A stretch of DNA of 64,000 bases from Lachnospiraceae bacterium UBA7076. GTDB lineage: Bacteria; Bacillota; Clostridia; Lachnospirales; Lachnospiraceae. The position numbers and the translations under genes were made by a program. The notes beneath the pieces were generated by a model that did no database searches, had not been told where the DNA came from, and saw only the letters and a list, made by a program, of their open reading frames with translations. The DNA lies in the NCBI GenBank assembly GCA_002493625.1, contig DKZK01000038.1, positions 91,004-155,003 on the forward strand, in the 5' to 3' direction. Positions 34,033 to 42,106 of the stretch are shown here, piece after piece; within the stretch, counting starts at the first letter, position 1, and the number at the start of each line of letters is the position of its first letter.

Positions 34033-34857
34033 TCAGTCACATAATATAAATTTATCAATAACCTTCACTACGCCGTCCTCATCACAGGAGGCAGTAATAT
34101 AGTCGGCGTTATCCTTTATTATCTGCTGTGCATTTCCCATTGCAACACCCACACCGGCAAATTTTACCATCGTTAAATCATTAAAGCCGTCACCGCAGCA
34201 TATGCAGTTTTTTTGCTCCATGCCTGTTATGTCAAGAAGTATGGAAAGGCTTTTCGCCTTGTCAACGTCCTTTGTTGTAATTTCAATAAAATATGGCTCG
34301 GAACGAAAAATATTGAGCTCACTGCCAAGCATATCTGCAAGCTTTTTTTCATGCGCCTCAGCTTTGTCAGGCTCTGCCGTAAGAAGGCATTTTACCATGT
34401 CAAAATCAACATATCCGATAAAATCCTCAACCTGCTTTAAATTAAGGTTATTTAACTTTGTCTCATATTTCATGTAATGATCAACAGGCGTTCCCGTAAT
34501 GACACAACCATCCTTATATGTAATCATTCCGATATTATTTTCCTTTGCATATTCATATATAGGCTTTGCATAACGCCTCGGTATCATGTTCCGGTATACG
34601 ACATCACGGGTCTTACAGTTTAAAATAATACCGCCGTTATAGGAAAGCGCATATCCACCAAAGCTGTCAAGCTCTATAGCTTTCGCATATTTCTCCATGC
34701 CGGGGTAAGGTCTTCCCGACGCAAGGGCAACGATATGTCCTCTCCTTTGTATATCAATAATTGCATCCCTTGTCCTTTTCGTTATCTCCTTTTTCGAATT
34801 GACAAGCGTTCCGTCAATATCCAGCACCAAAAGCTTTTTATTTTTTGTATCTTCCAT
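34033..34857 (-). CDS. Cof-type HAD-IIB family phosphatase
   Basis: This cytoplasmic sugar-phosphate or flavin-phosphate hydrolase has 274 aa. Motif I is KLLVLDIDGTLVNSKKEI (nucleophile Asp), motif II is VALASGRPYPGM, and motif III/IV is CICCGDGFNDLTMVKFAGVGVAMGNA. A C2B-type cap lies between residues ~85 and 190. GGGG lies 7 nt upstream of the ATG. The 3' end lies next to the truncated PEP-domain gene. Substrate cannot be predicted. Confidence 0.92.
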   Translation of the reverse strand: MEDTKNKKLLVLDIDGTLVNSKKEITKRTRDAIIDIQRRGHIVALASGRPYPGMEKYAKAIELDSFGGYALSYNGGIILNCKTRDVVYRNMIPRRYAKPIYEYAKENNIGMITYKDGCVITGTPVDHYMKYETKLNNLNLKQVEDFIGYVDFDMVKCLLTAEPDKAEAHEKKLADMLGSELNIFRSEPYFIEITTKDVDKAKSLSILLDITGMEQKNCICCGDGFNDLTMVKFAGVGVAMGNAQQIIKDNADYITASCDEDGVVKVIDKFILCD

Positions 34858-34904
34858 CTCTTATCCCCGTCTTTTGAACATCAGCCATAATTTTCTCACG
34901 GACT

Positions 34905-34948
34905 ATAATAACATTTTTTTTGTTGTTTTTGAAGATATATGTTAGAAT
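34905..34948. promoter_or_regulatory. Overlapping divergent promoters for HAD gene and RlmH-like gene
   Basis: Minus strand: TTCAAA (34928-34933), 17 nt, TATTAT (34905-34910) toward the HAD gene. Plus strand: TTGTTG (34920-34925), 17 nt, TAGAAT (34943-34948) toward the RlmH-like gene, whose GAGG site follows at about 34979. The two overlap, so their use may be mutually exclusive. Both are by-eye matches. Confidence 0.45.
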
Positions 34949-34986
34949 AATTTGTAATAAATTTCATGTAAAAACACGAGGTATCT

Positions 34987-35388
34987 ATGGAAATTATACT
35001 GCACATTCAGTCAAAAAAGCTTGACAGTAAATTTAACAGCGCAATAAACGAATATGTAAAAAGGATTTCTCCCTTTGCCACCGTTAAAATAAACACACAT
35101 GGGGATATCCGGAATATTCCCTTTAAGGAGGGTTCCTACATTATAAATGTAAACCCGGTCCATACACTTATATCATCAACCTACTTGGCTGAAAAAATCA
35201 ATGATATATGTGTAACGGGCTATTCAAGAATTGAGCTTATCATTTCAAACAGCTATTCTTATTCCGGCAGTCACTTTGATTTCGGCATCTCATACATGGA
35301 TATGGACAGCCAGCTTGTGCTTGTTGCGCTGACGGAGCAGTTATACCGCGCTTTCACAATTTTAAATAACATTACCTACCACAAATAG
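34987..35388 (+). CDS. Divergent RlmH-family protein: intact C-terminal tail, lost SAM-binding knot motif
   Basis: The 133-aa protein aligns end to end with RlmH. SAINEYVKRISPFATVKI matches the first helix and strand, LAEKINDICVTGYSRIELII the strand before the knot, and DSQLVLVALTEQLYRAFTIL plus the final YHK the C-terminal helix and tail. Two changes stand out. The ~20-residue loop around the usual EGERIL is missing. The SAM-binding GGS-LGL motif is replaced by SNSYSYSG (residues ~87-94), so it is unlikely to bind SAM by itself. The conserved tail residues EQLYRAF (117-123) and YHK (131-133) are perfect, which argues for selection. GAGG lies 6 nt upstream. It converges on and overlaps the second rlmH gene by 17 nt. 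The proposed role is the tail-donating subunit of a heterodimeric RlmH. Confidence 0.8.
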   Translation: MEIILHIQSKKLDSKFNSAINEYVKRISPFATVKINTHGDIRNIPFKEGSYIINVNPVHTLISSTYLAEKINDICVTGYSRIELIISNSYSYSGSHFDFGISYMDMDSQLVLVALTEQLYRAFTILNNITYHK

Positions 35389-35830
35389 CAGCTTCAATAC
35401 GCTCCAGAAGCATAACACGCATAAGCTGATGTGGAAATGTCATAGGCGAAAAGCTAAGCTTAAAATCTGCTCTTTTTATTACATTTTCATGTAAACCCAA
35501 GGAGCCTCCTATAACAAAGGTAAGCGCGCTGCACATTTTATCCTCCGCACGTCTTATAAATGCAGAAAAGTCTCCCTCCTTAATCGCTTTTCCTTCTATA
35601 CATAAAGCAACAACATAATCCCTGCCTCCAATATGGGATAATATGTCCTGTCCCTCCTTCTGCTTTATTTTTTCGTTTATGCGCTCTCCCGCCCCCTTGG
35701 GAATCGGACAGTCATTTACTGTGATAAGTCTTATTTCAATCTTCTTTTTTATTCCGGCAATATATTCATCTATTTTGTTCCTGTAATAAGCTTCCTTTAC
35801 ATTGCCTACAGCCAAAATGTTAATCGTCAT
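35372..35830 (-). CDS. rlmH: RlmH 23S rRNA pseudouridine-1915 N3-methyltransferase with altered C-terminal tail
   Basis: This 152-aa SPOUT methyltransferase has NILAVGNVKEAYYRNKIDEY at the start, EGQDIL, FVIGGSLGLH at residues 105-114 (the SAM-binding knot), and LSFSPMTFPHQLMRVMLLE at 125-143. In canonical RlmH the sequence then reads EQ-x-YRAF...G-x-x-YHK. Here it ends ERIEAAICGR, about seven residues early, with no Tyr-Arg-Ala-Phe and no Tyr-His-Lys. Neither of the other two frames restores the tail. The start has only an A/G-rich stretch as ribosome site. It converges with the tail-retaining paralogue at 34987-35388; the last codons of the two genes share DNA. Confidence 0.88.
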   Translation of the reverse strand: MTINILAVGNVKEAYYRNKIDEYIAGIKKKIEIRLITVNDCPIPKGAGERINEKIKQKEGQDILSHIGGRDYVVALCIEGKAIKEGDFSAFIRRAEDKMCSALTFVIGGSLGLHENVIKRADFKLSFSPMTFPHQLMRVMLLERIEAAICGR

Positions 35831-35942
35831 TTTCTTTCTTCTTTACATAATGTTGTTATTATTGTCATAATTTGTTCATATTTTTAATTTATATTATAAG
35901 TATAGTTTTTTCATAAATCCTCTCTTTAAGTTTATACACAGT

Positions 35943-35973
35943 AAAAGTGCCGGTTGCATTTTCCGGCACTTTT
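35943..35973. terminator. Rho-independent terminator downstream of putP
   Basis: Perfect 11-bp arms (AAAAGTGCCGG, 35943-35953; complement 35963-35973) around a 9-nt loop, just 4 nt past the putP stop codon. The arms end in A/T runs on both strands, so it works in either direction. It separates putP from the rlmH promoter region. Confidence 0.85.
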
Positions 35974-35976
35974 GTT

Positions 35977-37554
35977 TTATTCTATATTATTATTTTTCAC
36001 TGCCTCAAATTCATCAATTACATCCTGTGACACAGGCTTTGTAATAAGGGTAAACACCACGATAAATACAAGGCTTACAAAAAATCCAACAAGCAGGGAA
36101 TAAATTCCCGTGCTTTCGGCGAGAGTCTGCTTTACAATCATTTCCTTTCCGGTAAGCTCGTCTACAACCGTCTCCTTTATAAGCTTTATATAATCCCACA
36201 CGATTACGGTTATTCCACCGCTGAGCATACCTGCCGCAGCGCCTGCAATATTTGTCTTTTTCCAGTAAAGGGACATCAAAATTGCAGGTCCGAACGCACT
36301 TCCAAGTCCTGCCCACGCATCGGAAACAAGCCCCATTATGCTTGAATCAGGGTTCCATGCAATAAGGTAAGCCAACACTGCCACAATTACAACCGTCACT
36401 CTTGCAATGATAAGCACCTGCTTATCATTCAGCTTTTTAAAGAATACGCCCTTGCACAAATCCTTTGCAACCGACGAGGAGGCAACCAGAAGCTGGGAAT
36501 CAGCCGTTGACATGATTGCCGCAAGTATTCCGCAAAGAAATATGCCGCCTATAAACGGAAGCGTTAAATCACCCATGAACAGTTTTTTAATCATCTCAAT
36601 AAAAACATTCTCATTGGAGCCGTCAGCAGACGAAAGCACTGTAGGAAACAGATACGCCCTTCCGATAACACCTATCACACATGCCACCGCAAGGGAAAGA
36701 AGCACCCACACGATTGCAATCTTACGTGACTTGCCAAGCTCCTTCTCATCTCTGATTGCCATAAATCTGACAAGAATGTGAGGCATGCCGCAATAGCCAA
36801 GTCCCCATGCAAGCTGTGAGGCAATGCTCGTCGCCTTTATAGGCTCTCCGTTTTCATAAAATATGTTTAAAAAGTCCTTAGCGCTTACGTTAAGACCGCT
36901 GTCCACAAGATTTGGTATAATGTAGCCGCTTCCCATTACCATAACAGCTACGATTGGTACGGTAAGGATAGCCACAAGCATAAGCATTCCCTGAATAAAA
37001 TCGGTTGTACATACGGCCAAGAAGCCTCCGAGAAACGTGTAAATCAATATAACAAATGCACCCAGCGTAAGAGCCTGATGATAATCCAGATTTGTGATGG
37101 AGGCAAAAAGGTCTCCTCCTGCCTTAAATGCAGACGCTGTATACACAAGGAAAAATACCACAATAACAACGGAGGATATTGCCTTTAAAATATTTTTGTT
37201 ATCCCTGAAACGGTTGCTTAAATATTCCGGAATCGTCATGGCATTGCCTGCCTTTATGGTGTATCTTCTAAGCCTTCCCGATACAAAAAGCCAGTTTAAA
37301 ACCGTACCGATGAAAAGTCCGATTGCAATCCATGCCTGGTTTGCGCCAAAAGCATATACAGCTCCGGGCAGTCCCATCAAGAGCCAGCCGCTCATATCGG
37401 AAGCCTGCGCGGAAAGCGCCGCAACCCAGCCGCCAAGATTTCTGCCGCCTAAGAAGTAATCATCTGCATTTTTATTTTTCTTTGCGTTTGCCGCTCCTAT
37501 TATTATCATTCCAAGCATATAGCAGGCAAATGCCGCCAGAACCCATACTGTCAT
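35977..37554 (-). CDS. putP: Sodium/proline symporter PutP (SLC5 family)
   Basis: This 525-aa transporter with about 13 transmembrane helices imports proline with Na+. It shows the SLC5 features NADDYFLGGRNLGGWVAALSAQASDMSGWLLMGLPGAVY (read in parts), RFRDNKNILKAISSVVIVVF, and later GILAAIMSTADSQLLVASS with the sodium-site Ser/Thr pair. AAGGA precedes the ATG, which lies inside a 1-nt gap from thiN. Proline specificity is by family resemblance; other SLC5 substrates are possible. Confidence 0.9.
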   Translation of the reverse strand: MTVWVLAAFACYMLGMIIIGAANAKKNKNADDYFLGGRNLGGWVAALSAQASDMSGWLLMGLPGAVYAFGANQAWIAIGLFIGTVLNWLFVSGRLRRYTIKAGNAMTIPEYLSNRFRDNKNILKAISSVVIVVFFLVYTASAFKAGGDLFASITNLDYHQALTLGAFVILIYTFLGGFLAVCTTDFIQGMLMLVAILTVPIVAVMVMGSGYIIPNLVDSGLNVSAKDFLNIFYENGEPIKATSIASQLAWGLGYCGMPHILVRFMAIRDEKELGKSRKIAIVWVLLSLAVACVIGVIGRAYLFPTVLSSADGSNENVFIEMIKKLFMGDLTLPFIGGIFLCGILAAIMSTADSQLLVASSSVAKDLCKGVFFKKLNDKQVLIIARVTVVIVAVLAYLIAWNPDSSIMGLVSDAWAGLGSAFGPAILMSLYWKKTNIAGAAAGMLSGGITVIVWDYIKLIKETVVDELTGKEMIVKQTLAESTGIYSLLVGFFVSLVFIVVFTLITKPVSQDVIDEFEAVKNNNIE

Positions 37555-37555
37555 A

Positions 37556-38197
37556 TTAATCCTTCGACTCTATCACCATAAGCTCGCCGCTTTCCAAAAT
37601 GATAAAGCCTTCCTCCCTCTCTATTTCATTACTGATACCTATTGTTTCGTTTCTGACAAGCGTTCTATCTGTCAGTTTATATTTAAAGCCCTTAAGAGTA
37701 ACTCCCGTCACCTTATCCGTAAACGGGATAAGGGAAACATAAGCTCCATACTGGCATATTTTTTTTATTGATACAGGTCTGTCAATAATTCTTATCTTAT
37801 TTTTTTGATCCAGCATAAATGCCTGTACATTTTCCTTTGCGCAGATGGAAAGCAGGTTTATGTTTCCAAGCATGTGATCCAGTCTTCCGCCTGTAGCGCC
37901 CACCAGAATAATCGCTTGGGGTTTTTGCTTAAGAGCCTCCAACACCGCCAGATGTGTATCGGTATAATCCTTTTCCTGATTAAACTTAAATGTATGATCT
38001 TCGTCATATAGAGCCTTTATATGCTGCGGCGCAGAATCAAAATCCCCCACTGCCAGATCAGCCTTTATACCCAAGACTTCAAGAGTTTCCAGCCCCCTGT
38101 CAACTCCTATTACATATCTTTCTTTTTCATCAATTATACTCCTGATAAAATCAAGGTCTGCGTATCCGCCTGATACGACTAATATTTCCCTGTTCAT
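37556..38197 (-). CDS. thiN: Thiamine pyrophosphokinase
   Basis: This ATP-dependent kinase makes thiamine diphosphate. It has VVSGGYADLDFIRS, VIGVDRGLETLEVLGIKADL and AVGDFDSA, NQEKDYTDTHLAVLEAL, and ILVGATGGRLDHMLGNINLL, all diagnostic. I set the start at the ATG at 38197 where family similarity begins (MNREILVVSGG); AAAAGGA is 11 nt upstream. Earlier in-frame ATGs (38224, 38236) lack sites. It ends the rsgA-rpe-thiN tail of the operon. Confidence 0.92.
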   Translation of the reverse strand: MNREILVVSGGYADLDFIRSIIDEKERYVIGVDRGLETLEVLGIKADLAVGDFDSAPQHIKALYDEDHTFKFNQEKDYTDTHLAVLEALKQKPQAIILVGATGGRLDHMLGNINLLSICAKENVQAFMLDQKNKIRIIDRPVSIKKICQYGAYVSLIPFTDKVTGVTLKGFKYKLTDRTLVRNETIGISNEIEREEGFIILESGELMVIESKD

Positions 38198-38268
38198 TCC
38201 CTTAAAAATCCTTTTCAATACCATATATCCATACACAGCTTATAACCGTTCAGACTTACTATACCGCT

Positions 38269-38922
38269 TCAGGAATTTATGATTTCATTTAAGCGCCTGA
38301 CGTTTGCCGCTATGTCATTTTTAAATACGGCTGAGCCTGCGACAATGACATTTGCGCCTGCGCTTACCGCAAGCCCTGCATTGTCCGTATTGATTCCGCC
38401 ATCCACCTGAATATAAATATCTCTTCCAAGCCCTGTGCATATTTCTTTTACCTGTTTTATTTTTTCAAGCGCCACGGGCATAAACTTCTGTCCCCCAAAG
38501 CCTGGCTCCACGCTCATCACAAGCGCCATATCAATATCCGGGATAAGCCTTTTAATTTCCTCCACAGGTGTCTTTGGCTTTATGGCAACTCCCACCTGAA
38601 CTGATTTGCTTTTTATATAATCAATTGTCTTTTCTATATCTTTACATGCCTCATAATGCACCGTTATCATATCTGCACCTGCCGACACAAAATCATCAAT
38701 ATACCTTATAGGCTCGTCAATCATAAGATGGGTATCAAAAAATGCATCCGTTGCCCCCCGGAAGGATTTTATAACAGGAGCGCCAAATGATATATTTGGA
38801 ACAAAGCTTCCGTCCATAACATCAAGGTGAAGCCATTTTGCCCCTGCGCCTGTTACTATGCCAATGTCTCTTGCAGCATTGCAAAAGTCAACAGATAAAA
38901 GTGACGGGGAAAGAATATTCAT
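38269..38922 (-). CDS. rpe: Ribulose-phosphate 3-epimerase
   Basis: This TIM-barrel, metal-dependent enzyme of the pentose phosphate pathway has 217 aa. It starts ILSPSLLSVDFCNAARDI and contains WLHLDVMDGSFVPNISFG, FDTHLMIDEP, DMITVHYEAC, MSVEPGFGGQKFMP and IQVDGGINTDNAGL, which together carry the metal-binding His and Asp residues. AGGAGG lies 9 nt upstream. It is placed between rsgA and thiN, as in many Firmicutes. Confidence 0.96.
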   Translation of the reverse strand: MNILSPSLLSVDFCNAARDIGIVTGAGAKWLHLDVMDGSFVPNISFGAPVIKSFRGATDAFFDTHLMIDEPIRYIDDFVSAGADMITVHYEACKDIEKTIDYIKSKSVQVGVAIKPKTPVEEIKRLIPDIDMALVMSVEPGFGGQKFMPVALEKIKQVKEICTGLGRDIYIQVDGGINTDNAGLAVSAGANVIVAGSAVFKNDIAANVRRLNEIINS

Positions 38923-39810
38923 TTACCATTTCCTCCTGTTTTTAATTTCATTGTAAAGCTGTATATAATTATCATACCGGAGCCGTGAAATAAAACCTTC
39001 TTCAAGGGCAAGCTTAACCTTGCAGTCAGGCTCATTTATATGAAGACAGCCGTTATATCTGCATCCCGAACTGTACAGGGAAAATTCACCGTAATATTCC
39101 TTCAGCTCCGCCTCCTCCATGTCAGGAATATACAGGGAGCTAAAGCCGGGCGTATCCATAATATACGTGTCATTTTTTATCCATATAAGCTCTGAGTGTC
39201 TTGTGGTATGCTTTCCTCTTTTAATCTTCTCACTTAAATTCCCTGTCTTTACTTCCGCTTCCGGCTTTAAACTGTTTAATATGGAGGATTTACCCACGCC
39301 TGACGGTCCCGCAAAAACCGTTGTTTTACCATGAATGAGCTCCCTTAAGGCATCCATGCCGCTCCCATCATAGGTGGAGCATATGACAACGCGATATCCC
39401 GCCTGTTCATATATGCTTTTTTTCTCTTCCCCATAGCTCGCATCCTTTAAATCGGATTTATTCAGACATATGATGGTGGAAACGCCCTGCATCGCCATCA
39501 TAATAAGAAATCGGTCCAAAAGATTAAAATTAGGCTCCGGTTCGCTTAAGGCAAAAATAATTACCGCCTGATCCACATTTGTCACAGCCGGTCTGATAAG
39601 CGTATTTTTTCTTTCGTGTACTGCGGTTATATTTCCCGTAAGCACTGCGCTGTCGGTTATCTCAAACTCAACATCATCACCTACGGAGGGTTTTATTTTC
39701 TTATTTCTGAATATGCCCTTAGCCTTGCATTCAAACAACACATTATTTATATCATGGTGAGGGCGGACATAGTAAAATCCGCCCACACCTTTCATTATCT
39801 TACCCTGCAT
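38923..39810 (-). CDS. rsgA: Ribosome small-subunit-dependent GTPase RsgA
   Basis: This circularly permuted GTPase acts in late 30S assembly. Order: OB fold (~1-70), G4 IICLNKSDLKD, G1 TVFAGPSGVGKSSILN, G2/G3 HTTRHSELIWI and YIMDTPGFSSLYI, then the zinc-knuckle region CRYNGCLHINEPDCKV. Length 295 aa. The ATG follows the kinase stop by 1 nt; a second ATG five codons later with AGGG upstream is an alternative. Confidence 0.95.
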   Translation of the reverse strand: MQGKIMKGVGGFYYVRPHHDINNVLFECKAKGIFRNKKIKPSVGDDVEFEITDSAVLTGNITAVHERKNTLIRPAVTNVDQAVIIFALSEPEPNFNLLDRFLIMMAMQGVSTIICLNKSDLKDASYGEEKKSIYEQAGYRVVICSTYDGSGMDALRELIHGKTTVFAGPSGVGKSSILNSLKPEAEVKTGNLSEKIKRGKHTTRHSELIWIKNDTYIMDTPGFSSLYIPDMEEAELKEYYGEFSLYSSGCRYNGCLHINEPDCKVKLALEEGFISRLRYDNYIQLYNEIKNRRKW

Positions 39811-39811
39811 A

Positions 39812-42055
39812 TTATTCTTCCGTGTACGATACCGTTATCGGCGTTGTCACAGGGAACGAAGCTGTCACATCATTTCCGGCGCCATCTGTACATACAACGC
39901 TTGCGCTGGCAGAGGAATCCTTATCGGAGAGTCCCGGAATGGAAGCCGTAATATTGTAGCTTGTTCCATTCAAAACAGTTTCCGTTTTTTCAGCAACCTT
40001 TGTGCCGTTATAATATAACTGTATTGTAACTGCCTGACCGTCCAGTGCAGAATCACTGCATGTAACCGCTCCGTTTATATGAGCCGTATAAGTCGCAGCC
40101 CTAGGCTCCGGTCCGTCGCTTATGGTAAAGCCTATTGTATCGCCCTCCTTAAGCTTTGTTCCGCTTGTTATATCCTGTCTGATTACCTGTCCCTCAGGAA
40201 CGGTATCGCTGTACTCATGCTTTATCCGTCCAACCACAAGCTTTAAGCCCGTAAGGGTATTTGTAGCCTGAGACTCATTCATTCCCTGCAGGTCAGGAGC
40301 TGAAACCTCCTTAATCTGACTTCCGTTGCTTATGGTAATTGTAACCTTCGTTCCCTTAGGAGCCTTTGTTTCTGCTACCGGGTCCTGTTTGATTACCCGA
40401 TCCTCCTCAATATCATCACTGTAATCATAAGCATGCGCCACCTCAAAACCGCGCTCCGTTAAAACCTGAACCGCCTGTTCGTCCGTATAACCTACAACAT
40501 TCGGCACATCCATTTCCTCAGCGCCCTTGCTTACCTTAAGTATAATCTCGGCATCCGCCGGAATAATCTCGCCTTCCTTTACGCTCTGTTCAAAAATGTA
40601 TCCTTCCTGGGTTTCCTGATTTTCCTCCTCAACGACCTTTACGTTTGTAAAGCCCTCTCTGTCAAGCATTTTAACTGCTGCACTTTCCGAAACACCAAGA
40701 ACGTCTATCATTACAAGGTCCTCAACCTGCTCAGACTCACTTGGCTTCGTATCCTTCTTCTTGTCGCCGAATTTAAACCAGCCCATAAATCTTCCAAGCA
40801 CAACCATGATAACTATAGCAATTACAACCGCCGTAGCTATTCCTGCCGCAATAACCGCTTTTCGAAGCTTAGGATCCATGTCGCCCTCATCACCGTAATC
40901 ATCATCGTCATCATCATTATCCTGAACCTTTTTTATGCTGCCGCTTCTGACAGGTGGAACATATTCATCCTCATCCTCCTCGTCCTCCCAGTCATCCTCC
41001 TCGGAGAGAAGCTGATTGAGACGTGAATTGTTTACCGGTATTGTGGATATTGTCTGTATGGATTTTATGGATTTAAGCTCACCCATCTCATTTGGGAGAG
41101 GCGTATTGCTCTGATACATATCACCCGTACCTTCCATCTGAGCGCTTCCGTCTCTGATTGCCTGCACATCCTCCTTTGTCCACTCCTGCGTAGGGCTGTT
41201 TGTGACAGCCGTAGGCGCCACAACAATATCTATATTAGGATTATTCTGCACTCGTCTTAAATCGGCAATAAGAGCGCTTGCAGTAAGATATCTGCGTTCC
41301 GGCTTTTTCTGCGTTGCCTTTAAAATAACCTTCTCAAAGCTTGAATATATATCCGGATAATACTGTCTTGGCGGAATCATGTCATTCTGAATATGCATAA
41401 GCGCAATGGAAACATTATTGTCACCATCAAAAGGAACCCTGCCTGTTACCATCTCATACATGGTAATACCCAGAGAATAAATATCACTTCGCTCATCGCT
41501 GTAGCCGCCTCTTGCCTGCTCTGGAGAAATGTAATGCACGCTTCCCATAGCTCCTGAAGTAAGAGTGTTTGGCGAAGCTGCCTTTGCTATACCAAAATCA
41601 GTAACCTTTATATTACCGTTCTTTGCCACAATAATATTCTGAGGCTTAATATCCCTGTGTATAATATGGCTTTCATGGGCAGCCTCAAGACCTGAAGCAA
41701 TCTGAATTGAAAAATCAATTGCCTTATCCATGGACAGCCTGCCATTCTGGTCGATATAATCCTTTAACGTAATTCCGTCCACAAGCTCCATGACAATAAA
41801 GTACATGCCGTCATCGTCGTACACATCATATACATTCACAATGTTAGGATGGGTAAGTCCGGCAGATGCCTGCGCCTCAATCCTGAATTTTGTTACAAAA
41901 TTTTTATCGTTGCTGAATTCAGGCTTTAAAACCTTTATGGCTACGTTTCTATTTAATCTGTGACATCTTGCCTTATATACAATGGACATTCCTCCTGCGC
42001 CTACAACGTCAAGAATCTCATATCTGTCACATAACATCATTCCCGGTTTTAACAT
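39812..42055 (-). CDS. prkC: Ser/Thr protein kinase with three PASTA domains (PrkC/IreK type)
   Basis: This membrane kinase senses muropeptides/lipid II and controls growth, germination and wall stress. Kinase domain (residues 12-~275): glycine loop VVGAGGMSIVYKA, catalytic HRDIKPQN (133-140), DFG (153-155), SPEQARGGYSDERSDIYSLG. An acidic juxtamembrane linker (355-393) precedes the TM helix (399-421). Three PASTA repeats follow (~447-515, 516-583, 584-650), each with the PxVxG/SxxxA pattern, and then an extra ~95-residue C-terminal domain rich in Ser, Thr and Ala with two cysteines. PP2C phosphatase lies directly upstream and IreB is encoded at 17726. Confidence 0.95.
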   Translation of the reverse strand: MLKPGMMLCDRYEILDVVGAGGMSIVYKARCHRLNRNVAIKVLKPEFSNDKNFVTKFRIEAQASAGLTHPNIVNVYDVYDDDGMYFIVMELVDGITLKDYIDQNGRLSMDKAIDFSIQIASGLEAAHESHIIHRDIKPQNIIVAKNGNIKVTDFGIAKAASPNTLTSGAMGSVHYISPEQARGGYSDERSDIYSLGITMYEMVTGRVPFDGDNNVSIALMHIQNDMIPPRQYYPDIYSSFEKVILKATQKKPERRYLTASALIADLRRVQNNPNIDIVVAPTAVTNSPTQEWTKEDVQAIRDGSAQMEGTGDMYQSNTPLPNEMGELKSIKSIQTISTIPVNNSRLNQLLSEEDDWEDEEDEDEYVPPVRSGSIKKVQDNDDDDDDYGDEGDMDPKLRKAVIAAGIATAVVIAIVIMVVLGRFMGWFKFGDKKKDTKPSESEQVEDLVMIDVLGVSESAAVKMLDREGFTNVKVVEEENQETQEGYIFEQSVKEGEIIPADAEIILKVSKGAEEMDVPNVVGYTDEQAVQVLTERGFEVAHAYDYSDDIEEDRVIKQDPVAETKAPKGTKVTITISNGSQIKEVSAPDLQGMNESQATNTLTGLKLVVGRIKHEYSDTVPEGQVIRQDITSGTKLKEGDTIGFTISDGPEPRAATYTAHINGAVTCSDSALDGQAVTIQLYYNGTKVAEKTETVLNGTSYNITASIPGLSDKDSSASASVVCTDGAGNDVTASFPVTTPITVSYTEE

Positions 42056-42106
42056 ACTTTTTACACCTTTCTTATTAAACCCCCGTAAGGGCTTATCGCT
42101 TATTAT

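Noticed and set aside
35372..35400. Possible frameshift at the end of the minus-strand rlmH hiding a normal YRAF...YHK tail
   Set aside because: I read the other two minus-strand frames past codon 143; neither gives Tyr-Arg-Ala-Phe or Tyr-His-Lys. The tail exists only on the plus strand as part of the paralogue.
37556..38268. TPP riboswitch upstream of thiN
   Set aside because: Only ~70 bp separate rpe and thiN and I see no conserved thi-box sequence; thiN is co-transcribed with rsgA-rpe.
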